Positions 1-10,189 of a DNA stretch of 64,000 bases are shown here, piece by piece. A program made the translations under genes and the position numbers. Numbering within the stretch: position 1 is the first letter of the stretch; each line of letters opens with the position of its first letter. This DNA is from JAAYUJ01 sp963698165 (GTDB lineage Bacteria; Desulfobacterota; Syntrophobacteria; Syntrophobacterales; Syntrophobacteraceae), in assembly GCA_963698165.1 (NCBI GenBank), contig CAVOPT010000022.1, forward strand, positions 62,001-126,000. The letters are read 5' to 3'. The notes under the pieces are model-generated. The model ran no database searches, had not been told where the DNA came from, and was given only the letters and a program-made list of their open reading frames with translations.

Positions 1-343
1 GGCCAAGGCGGCCGGGCTGGCAGCCATCGATGCCCCCTACGGAAATTACAAGGATCCGGAGGGACTCAAGAAATCCTGTCTGTTGAGTGCCGCCCTTGGC
101 TACGATGGGAAATGGGCTATCCATCCCGACCAGCTTCCGGTCATCAATGAAATGTACACACCTTCCCAGGAGGACGTGGAGCGGTCCCGGAGGATTCTTG
201 ATGCTTATGGCGAGGCCCAGAAAGCGGGCTGCGGATCTTTGGCCATTGACGGCAAAATGGTGGATGCGGCCTCCATTCGAGTGGCTCGGGTGACTTGGTC
301 TCAGTGGGAGTCCATCGCCAAGAGGGAGAGAAGCGCGCAATAG
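1..343 (+). CDS. HpcH/HpaI-CitE family CoA-ester lyase, C-terminal part
   Basis: An open frame runs in from the left edge (codons begin at base 2) and stops at 343, giving the last ~113 residues of a TIM-barrel lyase of the citrate lyase beta / malyl-CoA lyase type. Typical of the family are the segment AAIDAPYGNYKD, the GYDGKWAIHPDQ signature (the barrel strand that ends with IHP and is followed by a helix contributed to the neighbouring subunit), and the C-terminal MVDAASIRVAR helix. Such enzymes cleave or form C-C bonds of CoA thioesters such as malyl-, citramalyl- or citryl-CoA. The substrate cannot be told from this end. The next gene starts one base after the stop, so the two may be cotranscribed. 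Confidence 0.85.
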   Translation, partial: AKAAGLAAIDAPYGNYKDPEGLKKSCLLSAALGYDGKWAIHPDQLPVINEMYTPSQEDVERSRRILDAYGEAQKAGCGSLAIDGKMVDAASIRVARVTWSQWESIAKRERSAQ

Positions 344-344
344 C

Positions 345-1961
345 ATGGCACATGAAGAGACGACATCGCTGCCTCAACCGGTGAACCCTTGGGCTGAGGT
401 TCAGCGTCAGCACGATGAGCTCCAGATCTTATTTGACATCTCGTCCGCCCTTCACCACTCACCTCACCTTGAAGACGTGCTTCAGCGTGCTCTCACGGCG
501 ATTTCGGGCACGCTGAAACTGAAAATGGCTGCGCTGTACCTGGTCAAGGAGACGTTCGACGACTACTGGCTCCTGGAGTTGGCGGCTCACCACGGCTTCA
601 CCGCAACCCTAGTCAGCTGCATCCAGTCCCTGTCGATATCCACCGAAGTCATCAACAAGTTCTACTATTTGAAGCCCGTGCGCTGGTTTCCCACTAGGAA
701 ACTGGTTTTTGCCAAGCTTCGGGAGCGCATGGACGAGGAAAACGTCCAGGAGATCATCTGCATCGCTCTCATGACCCAAAAGAAGGTCCTCGGCCTCCTC
801 TATGTGACCCATGACAGCCTCTTGCTCGGACCTGAAAAGAAGGAATTCCTGCGAACCATCGGTCACATGATCGGGGTTTCCATCGAGAATGCCCAGCTTT
901 TCGACTCCATTGAACGGGCCAAAAGTGAACTGGAGATCAGCTTCGATGCCATCCAGCACGCCATCTTCATCATCGATTCCAAGCTCCACATCATCCGCGT
1001 CAACAAGACGAGCGAAACGCTGTATGGGCCGGCCGAGGCACTGCTGAACCGCAAATACACACGGGTCCTCTACAACCAGGATCATCCCCATCCGGAGTGT
1101 CCCATTTGGGCATGTCTTTGGGGGGCCCAGCCCGTTCGACGGGAAGGTCCTCATCCACGGTGGGGCGGGTATTTTCACTTCTATGCTTTCCCCGTCTTGA
1201 ACACGGCGGGGTCCCTCGAGCGCGTGGTCTATTATGAGAAGGACATGACGGAAGCGCGCAAGCTGGAGCAAAGGCTTCAGCAGTCCGAACGGTTGAAGGC
1301 CCTGGGGACTCTCGCCGCGGGCATCGCCCACGAGATCAGAAACCCTCTCGCCACCATCAACTTCAATACACAAATGCTCCAGCGTGAACTGTCTCTCGAT
1401 ACTGCCCAGAGGCAGATGTTCGAAGACATCAACATCGAGATCAAGAAAATGGATCGGATCGTCCAACAGGTACTCCATTTTGCGAAGCCCCGGGAGCCCC
1501 AGTTCCTCCCCAATCAGCTGAATGATGTGGTGGCCTATTGCCATGATCTGTCCAAGGCATATGTCCGAAAGACCAACGTGGAAGTCTCCGTGGAATTGAC
1601 CGAAGGCATTCCCCTTTTGGTCATGGATTTCAACCAGATCAGCCAGGTGGTGATGAATCTTCTCCTCAACGCCATCGAAGCGATGCCGGATGGGGGGAAA
1701 ATCGCACTGACGACTCGTCTGCAGGAAGATCCGAGTGCTGTGGTGCTCCAGGTGAGTGACACGGGGCCGGGCATCATGGAAGAGGACAAGGATCACATTT
1801 TTGATCCTTTCTTTACCAGAAAGCCCGAAGGAACGGGCCTGGGACTCAGCATTTCGCGGCAGATTCTGGACAAGCACGGTGCAGTCGTTGAACTGGAAAG
1901 CGCCGCGGGGGTAGGGACCACATTCCGTCTCGTTTTCCCGGTGTCCATGGAAAAGAAGTAG
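345..1961 (+). CDS. GAF-PAS sensor histidine kinase
   Basis: Soluble two-component sensor kinase of 538 aa. A GAF-like sensory domain covers about residues 25-190, a PAS domain about 195-300 (AIFIIDSKLHIIRVNKTSE), then HisKA with the phospho-acceptor in GIAHEIRNPLATI (His about residue 329) and a HATPase_c domain with N box (NLLLNAIEAM), G1 (DTGPGI) and G2 (GTGLGLSIS). No membrane segment is visible, so the signal is cytoplasmic or sensed through a partner. No response regulator lies next to it in the window. A Cys-containing loop (HPECPIWACLWG) inside the PAS domain could bind a cofactor or metal, which is inference. The gene begins just after the lyase stop. Confidence 0.93.
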   Translation: MAHEETTSLPQPVNPWAEVQRQHDELQILFDISSALHHSPHLEDVLQRALTAISGTLKLKMAALYLVKETFDDYWLLELAAHHGFTATLVSCIQSLSISTEVINKFYYLKPVRWFPTRKLVFAKLRERMDEENVQEIICIALMTQKKVLGLLYVTHDSLLLGPEKKEFLRTIGHMIGVSIENAQLFDSIERAKSELEISFDAIQHAIFIIDSKLHIIRVNKTSETLYGPAEALLNRKYTRVLYNQDHPHPECPIWACLWGAQPVRREGPHPRWGGYFHFYAFPVLNTAGSLERVVYYEKDMTEARKLEQRLQQSERLKALGTLAAGIAHEIRNPLATINFNTQMLQRELSLDTAQRQMFEDINIEIKKMDRIVQQVLHFAKPREPQFLPNQLNDVVAYCHDLSKAYVRKTNVEVSVELTEGIPLLVMDFNQISQVVMNLLLNAIEAMPDGGKIALTTRLQEDPSAVVLQVSDTGPGIMEEDKDHIFDPFFTRKPEGTGLGLSISRQILDKHGAVVELESAAGVGTTFRLVFPVSMEKK

Positions 1962-1991
1962 CCATCAACCACTTGGAGTCCATCTCAAGAG

Positions 1992-4077
1992 TTGAATTAC
2001 CTGAAGATTCTCGCCATTGCCGCGGTCATTTCCTATGGGCTGTTCCTGCGCCTCGCCTGCTTCCTTGATTGGCGTGAGAACGCATCCGGATATCTCTTTG
2101 AAGGCAATCCTATACTCACCACCTTTGACGGCTACTACTACCTCCGTTACGCTCGGGAGCTTCATGAGGGCACGTATGCGCAGATCGATGAGCTCAGGTC
2201 GGTCCCGGATCACCCACCCCGCCCCTCCCCCCCTCCTCTTCTCTCGGGCTTGACCGCGATCATTGCGAGGCTCACGGGAAGCAGCGGTGGAATGGGTGGC
2301 GGTATTGCTTCCCGCCTATTTGGGCGTGCTCCTCTTTATTCCCGTTTTTCTCCTGGCCCGTTCATGGGGAAATACGTTCTCCGGCCTACTTGCGGGGCTG
2401 GTGGCCCTCTGCGCGCCGTACTACGTGCGCCGCACCAGCGCCGGCTGGTATGACACGGATTGCGGCGTCGTGACTTTGGCCATGACGGGGGTTTTGCTTT
2501 CTTTTCTTGTTGCGCGAAGTGGCGGAAAAAAGAGGCTTGCGTGGTTGGCGGCCGTCGCATGCTACCTGGCGGTATTCCTGATGTGGTGGGACACTGCACC
2601 GGAAGTGGCATTGGCCATCGGCCTCGTACCGATCATTTCCGCCTACCTTTTCCTGATTGGCCCCCGAAAGCGGGACCTGTTCCCTCTGGCCATGACGGCC
2701 ATTGTTCCCATTCTCGTCGTAGGAGTCTGGAAGGGGCCTGCGTTCTGGGAAAGCTTTCTGAATGTAGCCTGGGGGTTGTTTCGCTATATTTCGAAAGCCG
2801 AAGATCCTCACTTCCCCAATATCGGGGTCACCATATCGGAACAGGTTCGGGTTTCCTTCCAGGGTATTGTCGCCCTGTCTGCCGGCAGCTGGTTTGTCTT
2901 CGTCTCTTCCATTGCGGGGCTGGCCCTGCTGCTCTTCAAAAATCATCGCCTCGGGTTGCAGTTGATGGTGCCCCTCGCCTTGGGGATACTCACGGTTTAC
3001 GCGAAAAGATTCGCCATCTTCATGACGCCTCTTGTGGCTCTGGGTGCGGGGCACCTCTTTTTCTCCCTGTGGAAGATATCTGGAGAAGGGCCCGGAAGAT
3101 GGGTCTGGAGATCACTGTTCGGTCTCTTGTGCCTGGGGATGGCCCATGGGATCTGGTCCGTTTCGGCAACCAATCGCTTGGGGACCTACAATCCGGTGGA
3201 ACCTCCCCGCGTTGTGGAAGGAATCGCCCTCGCCCGGGAGGATACCCCTCCCAACAGCGTCATATGGGCATGGTGGGACCATGGGTATCCGGTCATGTAC
3301 TGGAGTCGGAGGGCCACGATCAGCGACGGGACCTATCATGGGGGGCAGCTGTCATTCATCACTGCCTTTCCGTTGGTGTCTTCCGATTATCGGCAGGCGG
3401 CCAATTGGATTCATTTTTATGTCGTACGCGGATTGGAGGGGTTTCAGCGGGTTTTCAAGAAAATGAACGATGTTCCTAAAGGCCTCGAGGTTGTCAAAGC
3501 CGTCCTGGCGGCTGGACCGGAGAGTAGCCGCGGGATTTTGGTGGAAAACGGTTTTTCCCCACCGGATGACTGGATTCCGTTCTTCTTCCCTCCAAGGGAA
3601 TCGAGAAGGCCCGTTTATTTCCTCGTGGATGAGCGCCTGGTGGGGACCAGTTACTGGTGGTATTGGCTGGGTTCATGGGATCCCGGAAAGCGCGACGGCA
3701 TTCACCCGTTTTTTCGCACCTTCTCCCAGGTGAGACAGGATGGGAATGAATTGGTGGGGCTGCCTCCCTTCTCCCTGGACCTCGAAGAGGGAGTCCTCGC
3801 CGCGGGGAATGTGACCCTTCCGGTATCACGGATGATCTTTCACGACGGCAAGGAATGGCAGTCCATGAACTACTCGGCGGAAGGCCTCGTGTTCCAGCAT
3901 GACGCACACACAGGGTGGGGGACTTTGTGCTCCGCCGATATCTTTGGGTCGGTTTTCAACAAGCTCTTTTTCCTTCGCATGGCGGATGTGCGGTACTTCA
4001 AACCCACTCGCCTCAAAACATCCTCCTTCCAACTCTGGGAAGTGCACGGCGAGGAGCCTCCGACTCCTATTCGGTAG
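1992..4077 (+). pseudogene. STT3-type oligosaccharyltransferase with a frameshift
   Basis: Multi-spanning GT66 family protein that would move a lipid-linked glycan to asparagine at the outer membrane face. The first part starts at TTG 1992 and carries the catalytic FDGYYYLRYARE loop. The rest is in another frame up to 4077 and carries the second acidic loop (GWYDTDCG), about ten hydrophobic segments, and the WWDHG form of the sequon-binding WWDYG motif. The break is one extra G in the GCGG run near 2286. Removing it reads LTGSSVEWVAVLLPAYLG without interruption and restores a protein of about 694 aa. All motifs are intact on both sides, so this is either a very young pseudogene, a sequencing error, or a gene needing frameshifting. 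A terminator follows. Confidence 0.85.
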
Positions 4078-4130
4078 GCGAGAGCGAGACGCCAGGGTTC
4101 GTTGACGCCCGAAGGCTCGACAATAACAGA

Positions 4131-4177
4131 GAACCCTTTCCACACCGGGTGTGAAAAGGGTTCCCGAGGGTTTTTTT
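4131..4177 (+). terminator. Rho-independent terminator after the STT3 gene
   Basis: The arm GAACCCTTTCCACA pairs with TGTGAAAAGGGTTC around a short CCGGG loop (4131-4163). After CCGAGGG it is followed by seven T (4171-4177). It ends plus-strand transcription and lies between the convergent STT3 and pilY1 genes. The minus strand lacks a comparable U tract. Confidence 0.85.
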
Positions 4178-4195
4178 AAGGCTGTTCAACAACCG

Positions 4196-7100
4196 TCAAT
4201 CGGCTTCGCGGGTCCACCCCTTGATCGTGGCCTTCCCACTTTTTCCGAGATCAACACTCAGCTTGATGAGCCGTGCATCGCTGGTCTGCACGAGCAGGTT
4301 CTCCCCCTTGGAATCGAGGACGGGACGACTCGGCATGCCTTCCCCCAAACTGACTTGGACGGCACCGACGTGGGCCGGTTGGGTGCTGGACCAGGCCCCC
4401 GTCTGTGCGTTGCGGTACCTGACCGTGATCCCACTCCCTCCGACGATGGGTATGTCGGTCAAGGGTTGGCACATGTAATCGAGCACATAAAGGTTGGCCT
4501 TCCCGCCAGGCACACAGGGATCCGTGCTGGGCACGAAGGTCGTGAAGAACACATAACCTCCGGCGACGAGGGCGGAGTCGATGACGCGCTCCCCGGGAGT
4601 CTCGAAATCAAACATGCACTCGAAACAGGTGTCCCCATCGGAGTGGGTCACGTTTTGCCCGGAAATCAACTCCCTTATCACCCAGCGATGTGGTCCCCCG
4701 GAAGCCCTGCACTTCTCGTAGACACCAAAGGGAGGACTGGAGATCGAGACGATCTCGGTCGTCGAGTTGTCTCCGCAGGTGATTGGAGAGGTGACGTTCT
4801 CGATCAGGCAGTAGAACGTCATGGTGGCATTGTCGGTCCGGTCGTTGTTGCTCTCCGAGACGTCGCTGAATTTGCCTGTTCCAAAGTAGACGCGCATGTG
4901 ACCACTCTCGTCAAGTGCCGCGACGGGAGTGACCGTTATGGGCTGGCGGCTTCCCCGGAAAGGATTCGTGCTGGCGCTGGTGATGGCCTTGGTCTTGCGG
5001 GTGATCAAACAGGATGGCGCCGTTGAGTTATCGGAGGTGTCGATCACCACATTGTGAAGGGTCCCGTTGTAATCTCCGGCATAGAGGAGATCGGTGAAGC
5101 CGTCCTGCGTTGCTCCCTGGGTGATGCTCACCCCCGATTCGTTGAAGATGTCAAAGGCCGCGACGTTGCTGATGGCGTGAGGCAGCACGTAGGTCGCGGC
5201 AGGATTCACGGAAAAGTAGTTCCTGTAATTTGCCTCGTCCAGAAGAGCGGACCAGGTGGACTTCCAGAGATCCTCCCCCGTTTCGAGATAAACAGCATGG
5301 AAGGTGGGATAGTAGAGGTAGTTCCACTCGCTGACCAACTTCAAAGACGTGGTCGCGTTGCCGTCCACCAAGTCAGGCCGGAATTCGTGGATTCCTCCTC
5401 CGATGAAAGCCACATAAGGGTTGAGTGGGCTTGAAGAATGGAGTCTTCCCATGTACGGCGTGGACTTGGAGAGTGCAGCCGTCTTCAGATGATCGTAGTG
5501 GCTGGTGAACGCTGCCGCGGCTGAGGCTCTCGGAAAGTCCTTCAGCATGGAGTGCTCCCACAGGATCGTTGCGTTGTCGGGGTCGGTGATGTCCAATGCG
5601 AAGTGCACGTCTCCCCCTTCCCTTTCCCCGCCGAGGAGGACGGTGCGCCATTGCTTCGGCGTGGTGACTCCACCGTCATTGTCATGGTCGATTTTGACAT
5701 CCCACGCTTGGGGGGACAAGTCGACCATGTAGCGATGCCTGCAGCCGGCCGTGGTTCCGTAGGTCGTGACGGCCAGATCCTGCAGTTCCGAGAGCAGGTT
5801 GCTCGGGATGTACGCCCAGTTTTCCTTGCCCAGGGTATCAGCCCCCGTGGCATTGTCCGCCGGGTCAAACACCCATTGACTCGCCGTGTTGTCCCATATG
5901 CCCATGTTGAAGGCGTGAAGCAACCCACTGTTGCTTCCCACATAGACCATCTGTTTCCTGTGCTTCTTGCTTGAGAGGTAGTCGTAGAAACAGTTGTCGC
6001 CAATGAAAGTGGAAGTGCATTCCTCGTTGGCGACCTTTCTGGGCACGGAAGCCCGGCTTGGAGCGCCAACGACAACGGGAGTCGAATACACGATGTCGCC
6101 CAGAATCCACCCGTTTCTGTTTCGCGTGGTGGTCCCCGTGATGTCTTCACCCCGTGTCCAGCGAAGGGCTATTTCCTGGTCGTCTTCCGACGTCGCGTTG
6201 CCGTCGGCGTTGAAGTCGATCTGATTGTTCATGCTGGTGGAGAGGGGGCTCAAGTTCAGGGCGTTGAACTGCGCCTTGGCATTGGCAAGCCATGTGAAAA
6301 GTGAGCGGTTCAGGTGAGTTTGGCTCTTGAGCCTTTCGCCCCCGTCCCAGCAATTGCGTATGCCGGCCGGGATATCGTTGCAGAACCTGCTAGGATAGAG
6401 TGGGTGCTGGAACGAGTACATTTCACCGCTGCAGGTGGATGTTGCGGTGTTCCACTCACATCCCGTTATCCCCTGGCACACGGTCTGGTCTGTGAAAGCC
6501 GAACAGCCGTCGAACGGACGGTAGGTTTCCAGGTGCCCCTGCCAAGTGTAGATGGAAGGGTTGGTCTCCTCGAAGGCTTCGAAGGCAGCCCGAACCACGA
6601 TGTCCCCCTGATGGACCTCCTGGGTCACCGTGGCCACGGCGCCGGCGGATCCCTCCTTCTGGAGGATTTGCCCAAAGGCTTTGTCGACGGATTCGAAGAG
6701 CTTCGCCGGGTTGGCCACAAAGAAGTAGTTGTCGGGATCGGGATCGGAAGCAGTGCTGCTGGTCCACTCCATGCTCAGGTCCGGGAGACCGTTTCCGTTG
6801 AGATCCGTGAACCCGCCGTATTTGGCGGCGAACCAGAGGGGTGTCTTGAGGTATTCGGCGGTGCTTGTGCCACCGCTGAACGTTCGCTTGGAGTAAACTG
6901 TTCTCGTACCCGTGGTGACGCAGGCGCTGGTATTCCCCGTGGCGCCCGCGGGGACCTTGCACATGAGGCTCCCGCTGGGCGGAGAAGAAGCGACACAGAT
7001 GGCTGGGTTAGTGCACACGTGGAGCAGTGGGCTGTACGTAAAGGGATTGATGTTTTCCTGATAGAGGTCCATGTACTGGGCATCGTTGGTTGTTCCGTTA

Positions 7101-9388
7101 ATGACGTATCCCATCCACCCGGCCGCGCCCGCGGAGAACTTGTTGATCCAGGTTTCCACGGTGAGCTGGCCACCATTGACCGTCCACTTGATGCGCTGGA
7201 TCCAATCCTTATCGAAATCCGAAGCGTGGTAGGAATCCTCCCAGACGATCTCCAGTTCCCCTACCCCGGGTTCCGTGGAGGGGTCGTGCGGGACGACCCT
7301 GGCTTTCACATAGCTGCAGTTCGTATATCTACCGCTGTACAGCGCCCTTGAAACCGGCGATATGGTGACCTCTTGACCTGACAGGTTGACTTTTATGGTC
7401 GGCAACGGGTTGGACAGAGCCACAACGAAGGTCGTGGGGTTCCTGTCTCCCGAGTCGCCTGCGGCGGCTTTCAGACTGGTCGTTCGCCCAAAATTGGCCA
7501 CAGCCGCGCTGTAGTAGCTCCCCTTGATGCCGGGGTTGCCGGGGCACAAGCCGCGGATCTGGCCCAGGCTGAAGGGGCCCTTGTCGGAACATTGCTGGTC
7601 GCCGGACGTGGTTGACCCGTCATTGGTCTCCCCAATGAACGTTCGGGTTGGAAAACCGGTTTCGTTTGTTGCAATCTGGTTTGCCAGGTCCCTGGCGTTG
7701 AGTGACTTGGAACCGCCAATTCTCATGTCGAATCCGCTGAGGGTCCCCGCAAACCCTGTGTTGAATACATTCCCGGGCACCTGATCATCGTCATAGGAGG
7801 GATAGATGTCCGACAGGACCATGACGTAGGGTTTGCTGCAGTAAGGATAAGTCGTGTAAGGGTTTGTCCAGGAAACCTTTACGGGAGCGTTTCTCGTGGC
7901 ATGGGAGGTGTCGAGGGGATCGTTGTTGCCGGGATCACTGTCGGAAGCAGCATTTGGATCGAGATCTGCGTCTTCATTGACATCGAAGGCTGCGGTCGGT
8001 GCAGCACCTGCAAAATAGCGCATGGATTCATACATCATTTCAGCGATGGGGTTGCCCCAGTTCCTGCAGCCGTCATTGCCCTCGCTCATGGCCGCTGTGG
8101 GGCCGCAGTCCGTATACCCTTTCAAGTCGGTCTTGAAGTCCCGGAGATAAATCTTGTCAATGGTCTTGATGATTCCGTCGCCGCTGCTCGGAGCGACAAA
8201 GACACCCGTCTTGGGATCGATTTCCTTGCTGACGCCGCTGCCAATACTGGAAACATTCTTGCGAACCACGCCCCCCGAAATGTTCTTCTTGTATGTGCCG
8301 GTGGTGAGGCCAAAATGGAGGGCATCGTTTTCCCCGTACTTGTGCAACAGTCCGGTGGGCCTCATATGATGGACATTGGAGTCGTCCACGTAATCCTTGC
8401 ACATCTCCTGCCCGATCAGTCCGGGAACACAGGCCTGCACCCTGACGGCGAGGTCGGCCACGCGTCTGTCAAAGGCAGGGGAGTCCACGTTGTAGCCGGT
8501 CTCTCCTGTGTACTCATTGTCGTAGAAACCTTGGAGCACTTCCGATGCGTCCCAATCGTAATCGATGATCTTTGCGACACGCACGATCGGCAGGCCGTCC
8601 AGGCCGTCGTTGTGACAGTACTGCATCCCTCTTGCGGTGGCCGCATTATACTTGCAGGTGACGTTGTAGAAGGACAGACCGTTCAGTGACACACCATTCG
8701 CGTCATTCCCGTTGTCGGTCGGCTTGGAGTACGGGGTGTAGTTGCTAACGTCATCTCCCTTGTACACCTTGACCCAGGAGTGCCCATCGTTGGGAATATA
8801 GACCCTGCGAAGGATTGTCTTGTCCGACGCTTCCGTGTCCCGGTATCCGCCGTAGAGGACCCTGCGAAGGACATCCATGCGTGACATGGTGACCCAGTTG
8901 AGGAAATTGCCGCTCCATTCGCTGGCGCCTCCACAGACGTGGTTGCTGGCACTCCTCGTGGGATCGTAGTACTTGTTGCTTGTGCTGTACACGTAGCACT
9001 TGGTGTGATCGAAATAACCGTAATAGTCGATGCTGTTGTTGTAAGTGGTATCGAGGGTCCCGTCACCATCGAGATCCGTCGTGTCCGTGTAGGCCTCGAA
9101 AAAGGCCGTGTGGTCCTTGCTCATGACGAGCATGACCAGGGGAGGCACATTGGTGCTGATGAACGGGGGGTTCTTGCATGAGTTGTCGGCGGCATGAAGA
9201 TACCCCTTCGTGCCCAGCAGAAGCGTGACGAACCCGGCGAACATGGCCAGGAACCCCAGGACATGCAAGGTTCGGGAATTCATCACTGAGGCGAGTCGTC
9301 CGTTCCCAACCTGGCTCAGGTCACTGACTGCACCATGGCTGTGTTCCTGAGTCTCATTTTTCGTTTCTCTTAAAAATGAAGAAAGCAT
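4196..9388 (-). CDS. pilY1: PilY1-like type IV pilus tip/adhesin protein
   Basis: A 1730-aa secreted protein, last gene of the minor pilin operon. A hydrophobic signal segment lies after residue 40, followed by a large von Willebrand-like and variable N-terminal region. The C-terminal third is the PilY1 beta-propeller, recognisable by YVGSNSGLLHAFNMG, GGEREGGDVHFALD and repeated Asp-rich loops that can bind Ca2+ (DFNADGNATSEDD, DHDNDGG). PilY1 proteins cap the pilus, help extension/retraction and adhesion, and in Pseudomonas act in surface sensing. The start at 9388 has an AAAGGG ribosome site about 8 bases upstream. An ATG at 9283 would give a conventional signal peptide but has a weaker ribosome site, so the real start could be either. 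Confidence 0.9.
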   Translation of the reverse strand: MLSSFLRETKNETQEHSHGAVSDLSQVGNGRLASVMNSRTLHVLGFLAMFAGFVTLLLGTKGYLHAADNSCKNPPFISTNVPPLVMLVMSKDHTAFFEAYTDTTDLDGDGTLDTTYNNSIDYYGYFDHTKCYVYSTSNKYYDPTRSASNHVCGGASEWSGNFLNWVTMSRMDVLRRVLYGGYRDTEASDKTILRRVYIPNDGHSWVKVYKGDDVSNYTPYSKPTDNGNDANGVSLNGLSFYNVTCKYNAATARGMQYCHNDGLDGLPIVRVAKIIDYDWDASEVLQGFYDNEYTGETGYNVDSPAFDRRVADLAVRVQACVPGLIGQEMCKDYVDDSNVHHMRPTGLLHKYGENDALHFGLTTGTYKKNISGGVVRKNVSSIGSGVSKEIDPKTGVFVAPSSGDGIIKTIDKIYLRDFKTDLKGYTDCGPTAAMSEGNDGCRNWGNPIAEMMYESMRYFAGAAPTAAFDVNEDADLDPNAASDSDPGNNDPLDTSHATRNAPVKVSWTNPYTTYPYCSKPYVMVLSDIYPSYDDDQVPGNVFNTGFAGTLSGFDMRIGGSKSLNARDLANQIATNETGFPTRTFIGETNDGSTTSGDQQCSDKGPFSLGQIRGLCPGNPGIKGSYYSAAVANFGRTTSLKAAAGDSGDRNPTTFVVALSNPLPTIKVNLSGQEVTISPVSRALYSGRYTNCSYVKARVVPHDPSTEPGVGELEIVWEDSYHASDFDKDWIQRIKWTVNGGQLTVETWINKFSAGAAGWMGYVINGTTNDAQYMDLYQENINPFTYSPLLHVCTNPAICVASSPPSGSLMCKVPAGATGNTSACVTTGTRTVYSKRTFSGGTSTAEYLKTPLWFAAKYGGFTDLNGNGLPDLSMEWTSSTASDPDPDNYFFVANPAKLFESVDKAFGQILQKEGSAGAVATVTQEVHQGDIVVRAAFEAFEETNPSIYTWQGHLETYRPFDGCSAFTDQTVCQGITGCEWNTATSTCSGEMYSFQHPLYPSRFCNDIPAGIRNCWDGGERLKSQTHLNRSLFTWLANAKAQFNALNLSPLSTSMNNQIDFNADGNATSEDDQEIALRWTRGEDITGTTTRNRNGWILGDIVYSTPVVVGAPSRASVPRKVANEECTSTFIGDNCFYDYLSSKKHRKQMVYVGSNSGLLHAFNMGIWDNTASQWVFDPADNATGADTLGKENWAYIPSNLLSELQDLAVTTYGTTAGCRHRYMVDLSPQAWDVKIDHDNDGGVTTPKQWRTVLLGGEREGGDVHFALDITDPDNATILWEHSMLKDFPRASAAAAFTSHYDHLKTAALSKSTPYMGRLHSSSPLNPYVAFIGGGIHEFRPDLVDGNATTSLKLVSEWNYLYYPTFHAVYLETGEDLWKSTWSALLDEANYRNYFSVNPAATYVLPHAISNVAAFDIFNESGVSITQGATQDGFTDLLYAGDYNGTLHNVVIDTSDNSTAPSCLITRKTKAITSASTNPFRGSRQPITVTPVAALDESGHMRVYFGTGKFSDVSESNNDRTDNATMTFYCLIENVTSPITCGDNSTTEIVSISSPPFGVYEKCRASGGPHRWVIRELISGQNVTHSDGDTCFECMFDFETPGERVIDSALVAGGYVFFTTFVPSTDPCVPGGKANLYVLDYMCQPLTDIPIVGGSGITVRYRNAQTGAWSSTQPAHVGAVQVSLGEGMPSRPVLDSKGENLLVQTSDARLIKLSVDLGKSGKATIKGWTREAD

Positions 9389-9486
9389 CTCTGACCCTTT
9401 CGTGAACTAAACCATCACACTCGATCCAGGCATTATCGCTTCACGATTTGTTGGAATCGATTGACGACGACTCATATCTCGAGGCT

Positions 9487-9993
9487 TCACCGAGCCACCT
9501 TTTCCGCGAAGTTGTACAGGACCGACGAAGAGTTGCCTTTGCTCTTGGGCATCTGGATTTCGCTCTTGCCTCTGCTCAAATAGTAATCCCTGTGGTAGCC
9601 TGATCCGCCCTGCCAATTGATCATCCACCCCGCGGGTGGAACAGTGTTGTAAAAGTCCCTGGCCGATTTGATCCCGGGTGTGATCTTTTTCCCGGGGTCA
9701 TCCGGAAGGGTTTCCGGGATGAGAGTCGATGGTGTGACATCGCTGATGGGCGTTGTTGTCGGAAGCTCGATGGTCGAGTTGTCAATGAGCTTGATTGACT
9801 TCCAACAGGCCCCTTCAGCCAGGTGAAAGGTTTCCTCGATGCGCTGATACGCACTCGTAATCCTGAATCCGCTGTGGGTTTCCAGAAGAAGCCACATGCC
9901 AAAACAGGCGAGGAGTGTAACCAGCAAGAGGGCCAGGACCATGGCCAACCCTTTTTCATTCCTGATGAGCAGTTCTTTCGCAGCGTTCGTCAT
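9487..9993 (-). CDS. pilX: PilX-like minor pilin
   Basis: 168 aa. The N terminus is a prepilin-like leader (NEKG before LAMVLALLLVTLLACFGMWL) and a hydrophobic helix with the PilX_N pattern. It lacks the canonical Glu at position 5 after the Gly, as PilX/GspK-type pilins often do. PilX-type proteins sit at the pilus tip with PilW, PilV, FimT and PilY1 and prime assembly in the inner membrane. The gene lies between pilW and pilY1 in the same direction, with a GGGAGAAGG ribosome site. The last ~100 residues are not recognisable beyond the family. Confidence 0.85.
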   Translation of the reverse strand: MTNAAKELLIRNEKGLAMVLALLLVTLLACFGMWLLLETHSGFRITSAYQRIEETFHLAEGACWKSIKLIDNSTIELPTTTPISDVTPSTLIPETLPDDPGKKITPGIKSARDFYNTVPPAGWMINWQGGSGYHRDYYLSRGKSEIQMPKSKGNSSSVLYNFAEKVAR

Positions 9994-10189
9994 GCGTCAC
10001 CCGTTTCCTTCTCCCACCATTCAAGAACACAAAAACGATGCATCCGGGATGCCTCCATGGCATGTGACGACGAAAGCCCACCACTGCCTAATGGTGAGCC
10101 TCTCCGAGAGAGTTGACTGTTGTTGCCTGCAGGCAATTGCGTCCGCCGGCCGAAAAGTCATACGCGGCAGCGTTTGCTTGCATGGCCAC
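9994..10189. other. Spacer between pilW and pilX with a 14-bp palindrome
   Basis: A 196-bp gap inside the pilin operon, unusually long compared with its other junctions. It holds the perfect palindrome TTGCCTGCAGGCAA at 10133-10146 and the pilX ribosome site. No gene or terminator with a U tract was seen. Confidence 0.5.

Noticed and set aside
609..1877. 422-aa minus-strand frame inside the histidine kinase gene
   Set aside because: Antisense shadow of a gene with a complete set of kinase motifs.
2226..2290. Programmed frameshift in the STT3 gene
   Set aside because: The C7 run is not at the position where the frame changes and no downstream stimulatory structure is evident; an insertion of one base explains the data better.
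4151..9181. Long plus-strand open frames (291, 345, 262 aa and more) across the pilY1 region
   Set aside because: They are antisense shadows of pilY1, have no family motifs or ribosome sites, and the minus frame has clear PilY1 features throughout.
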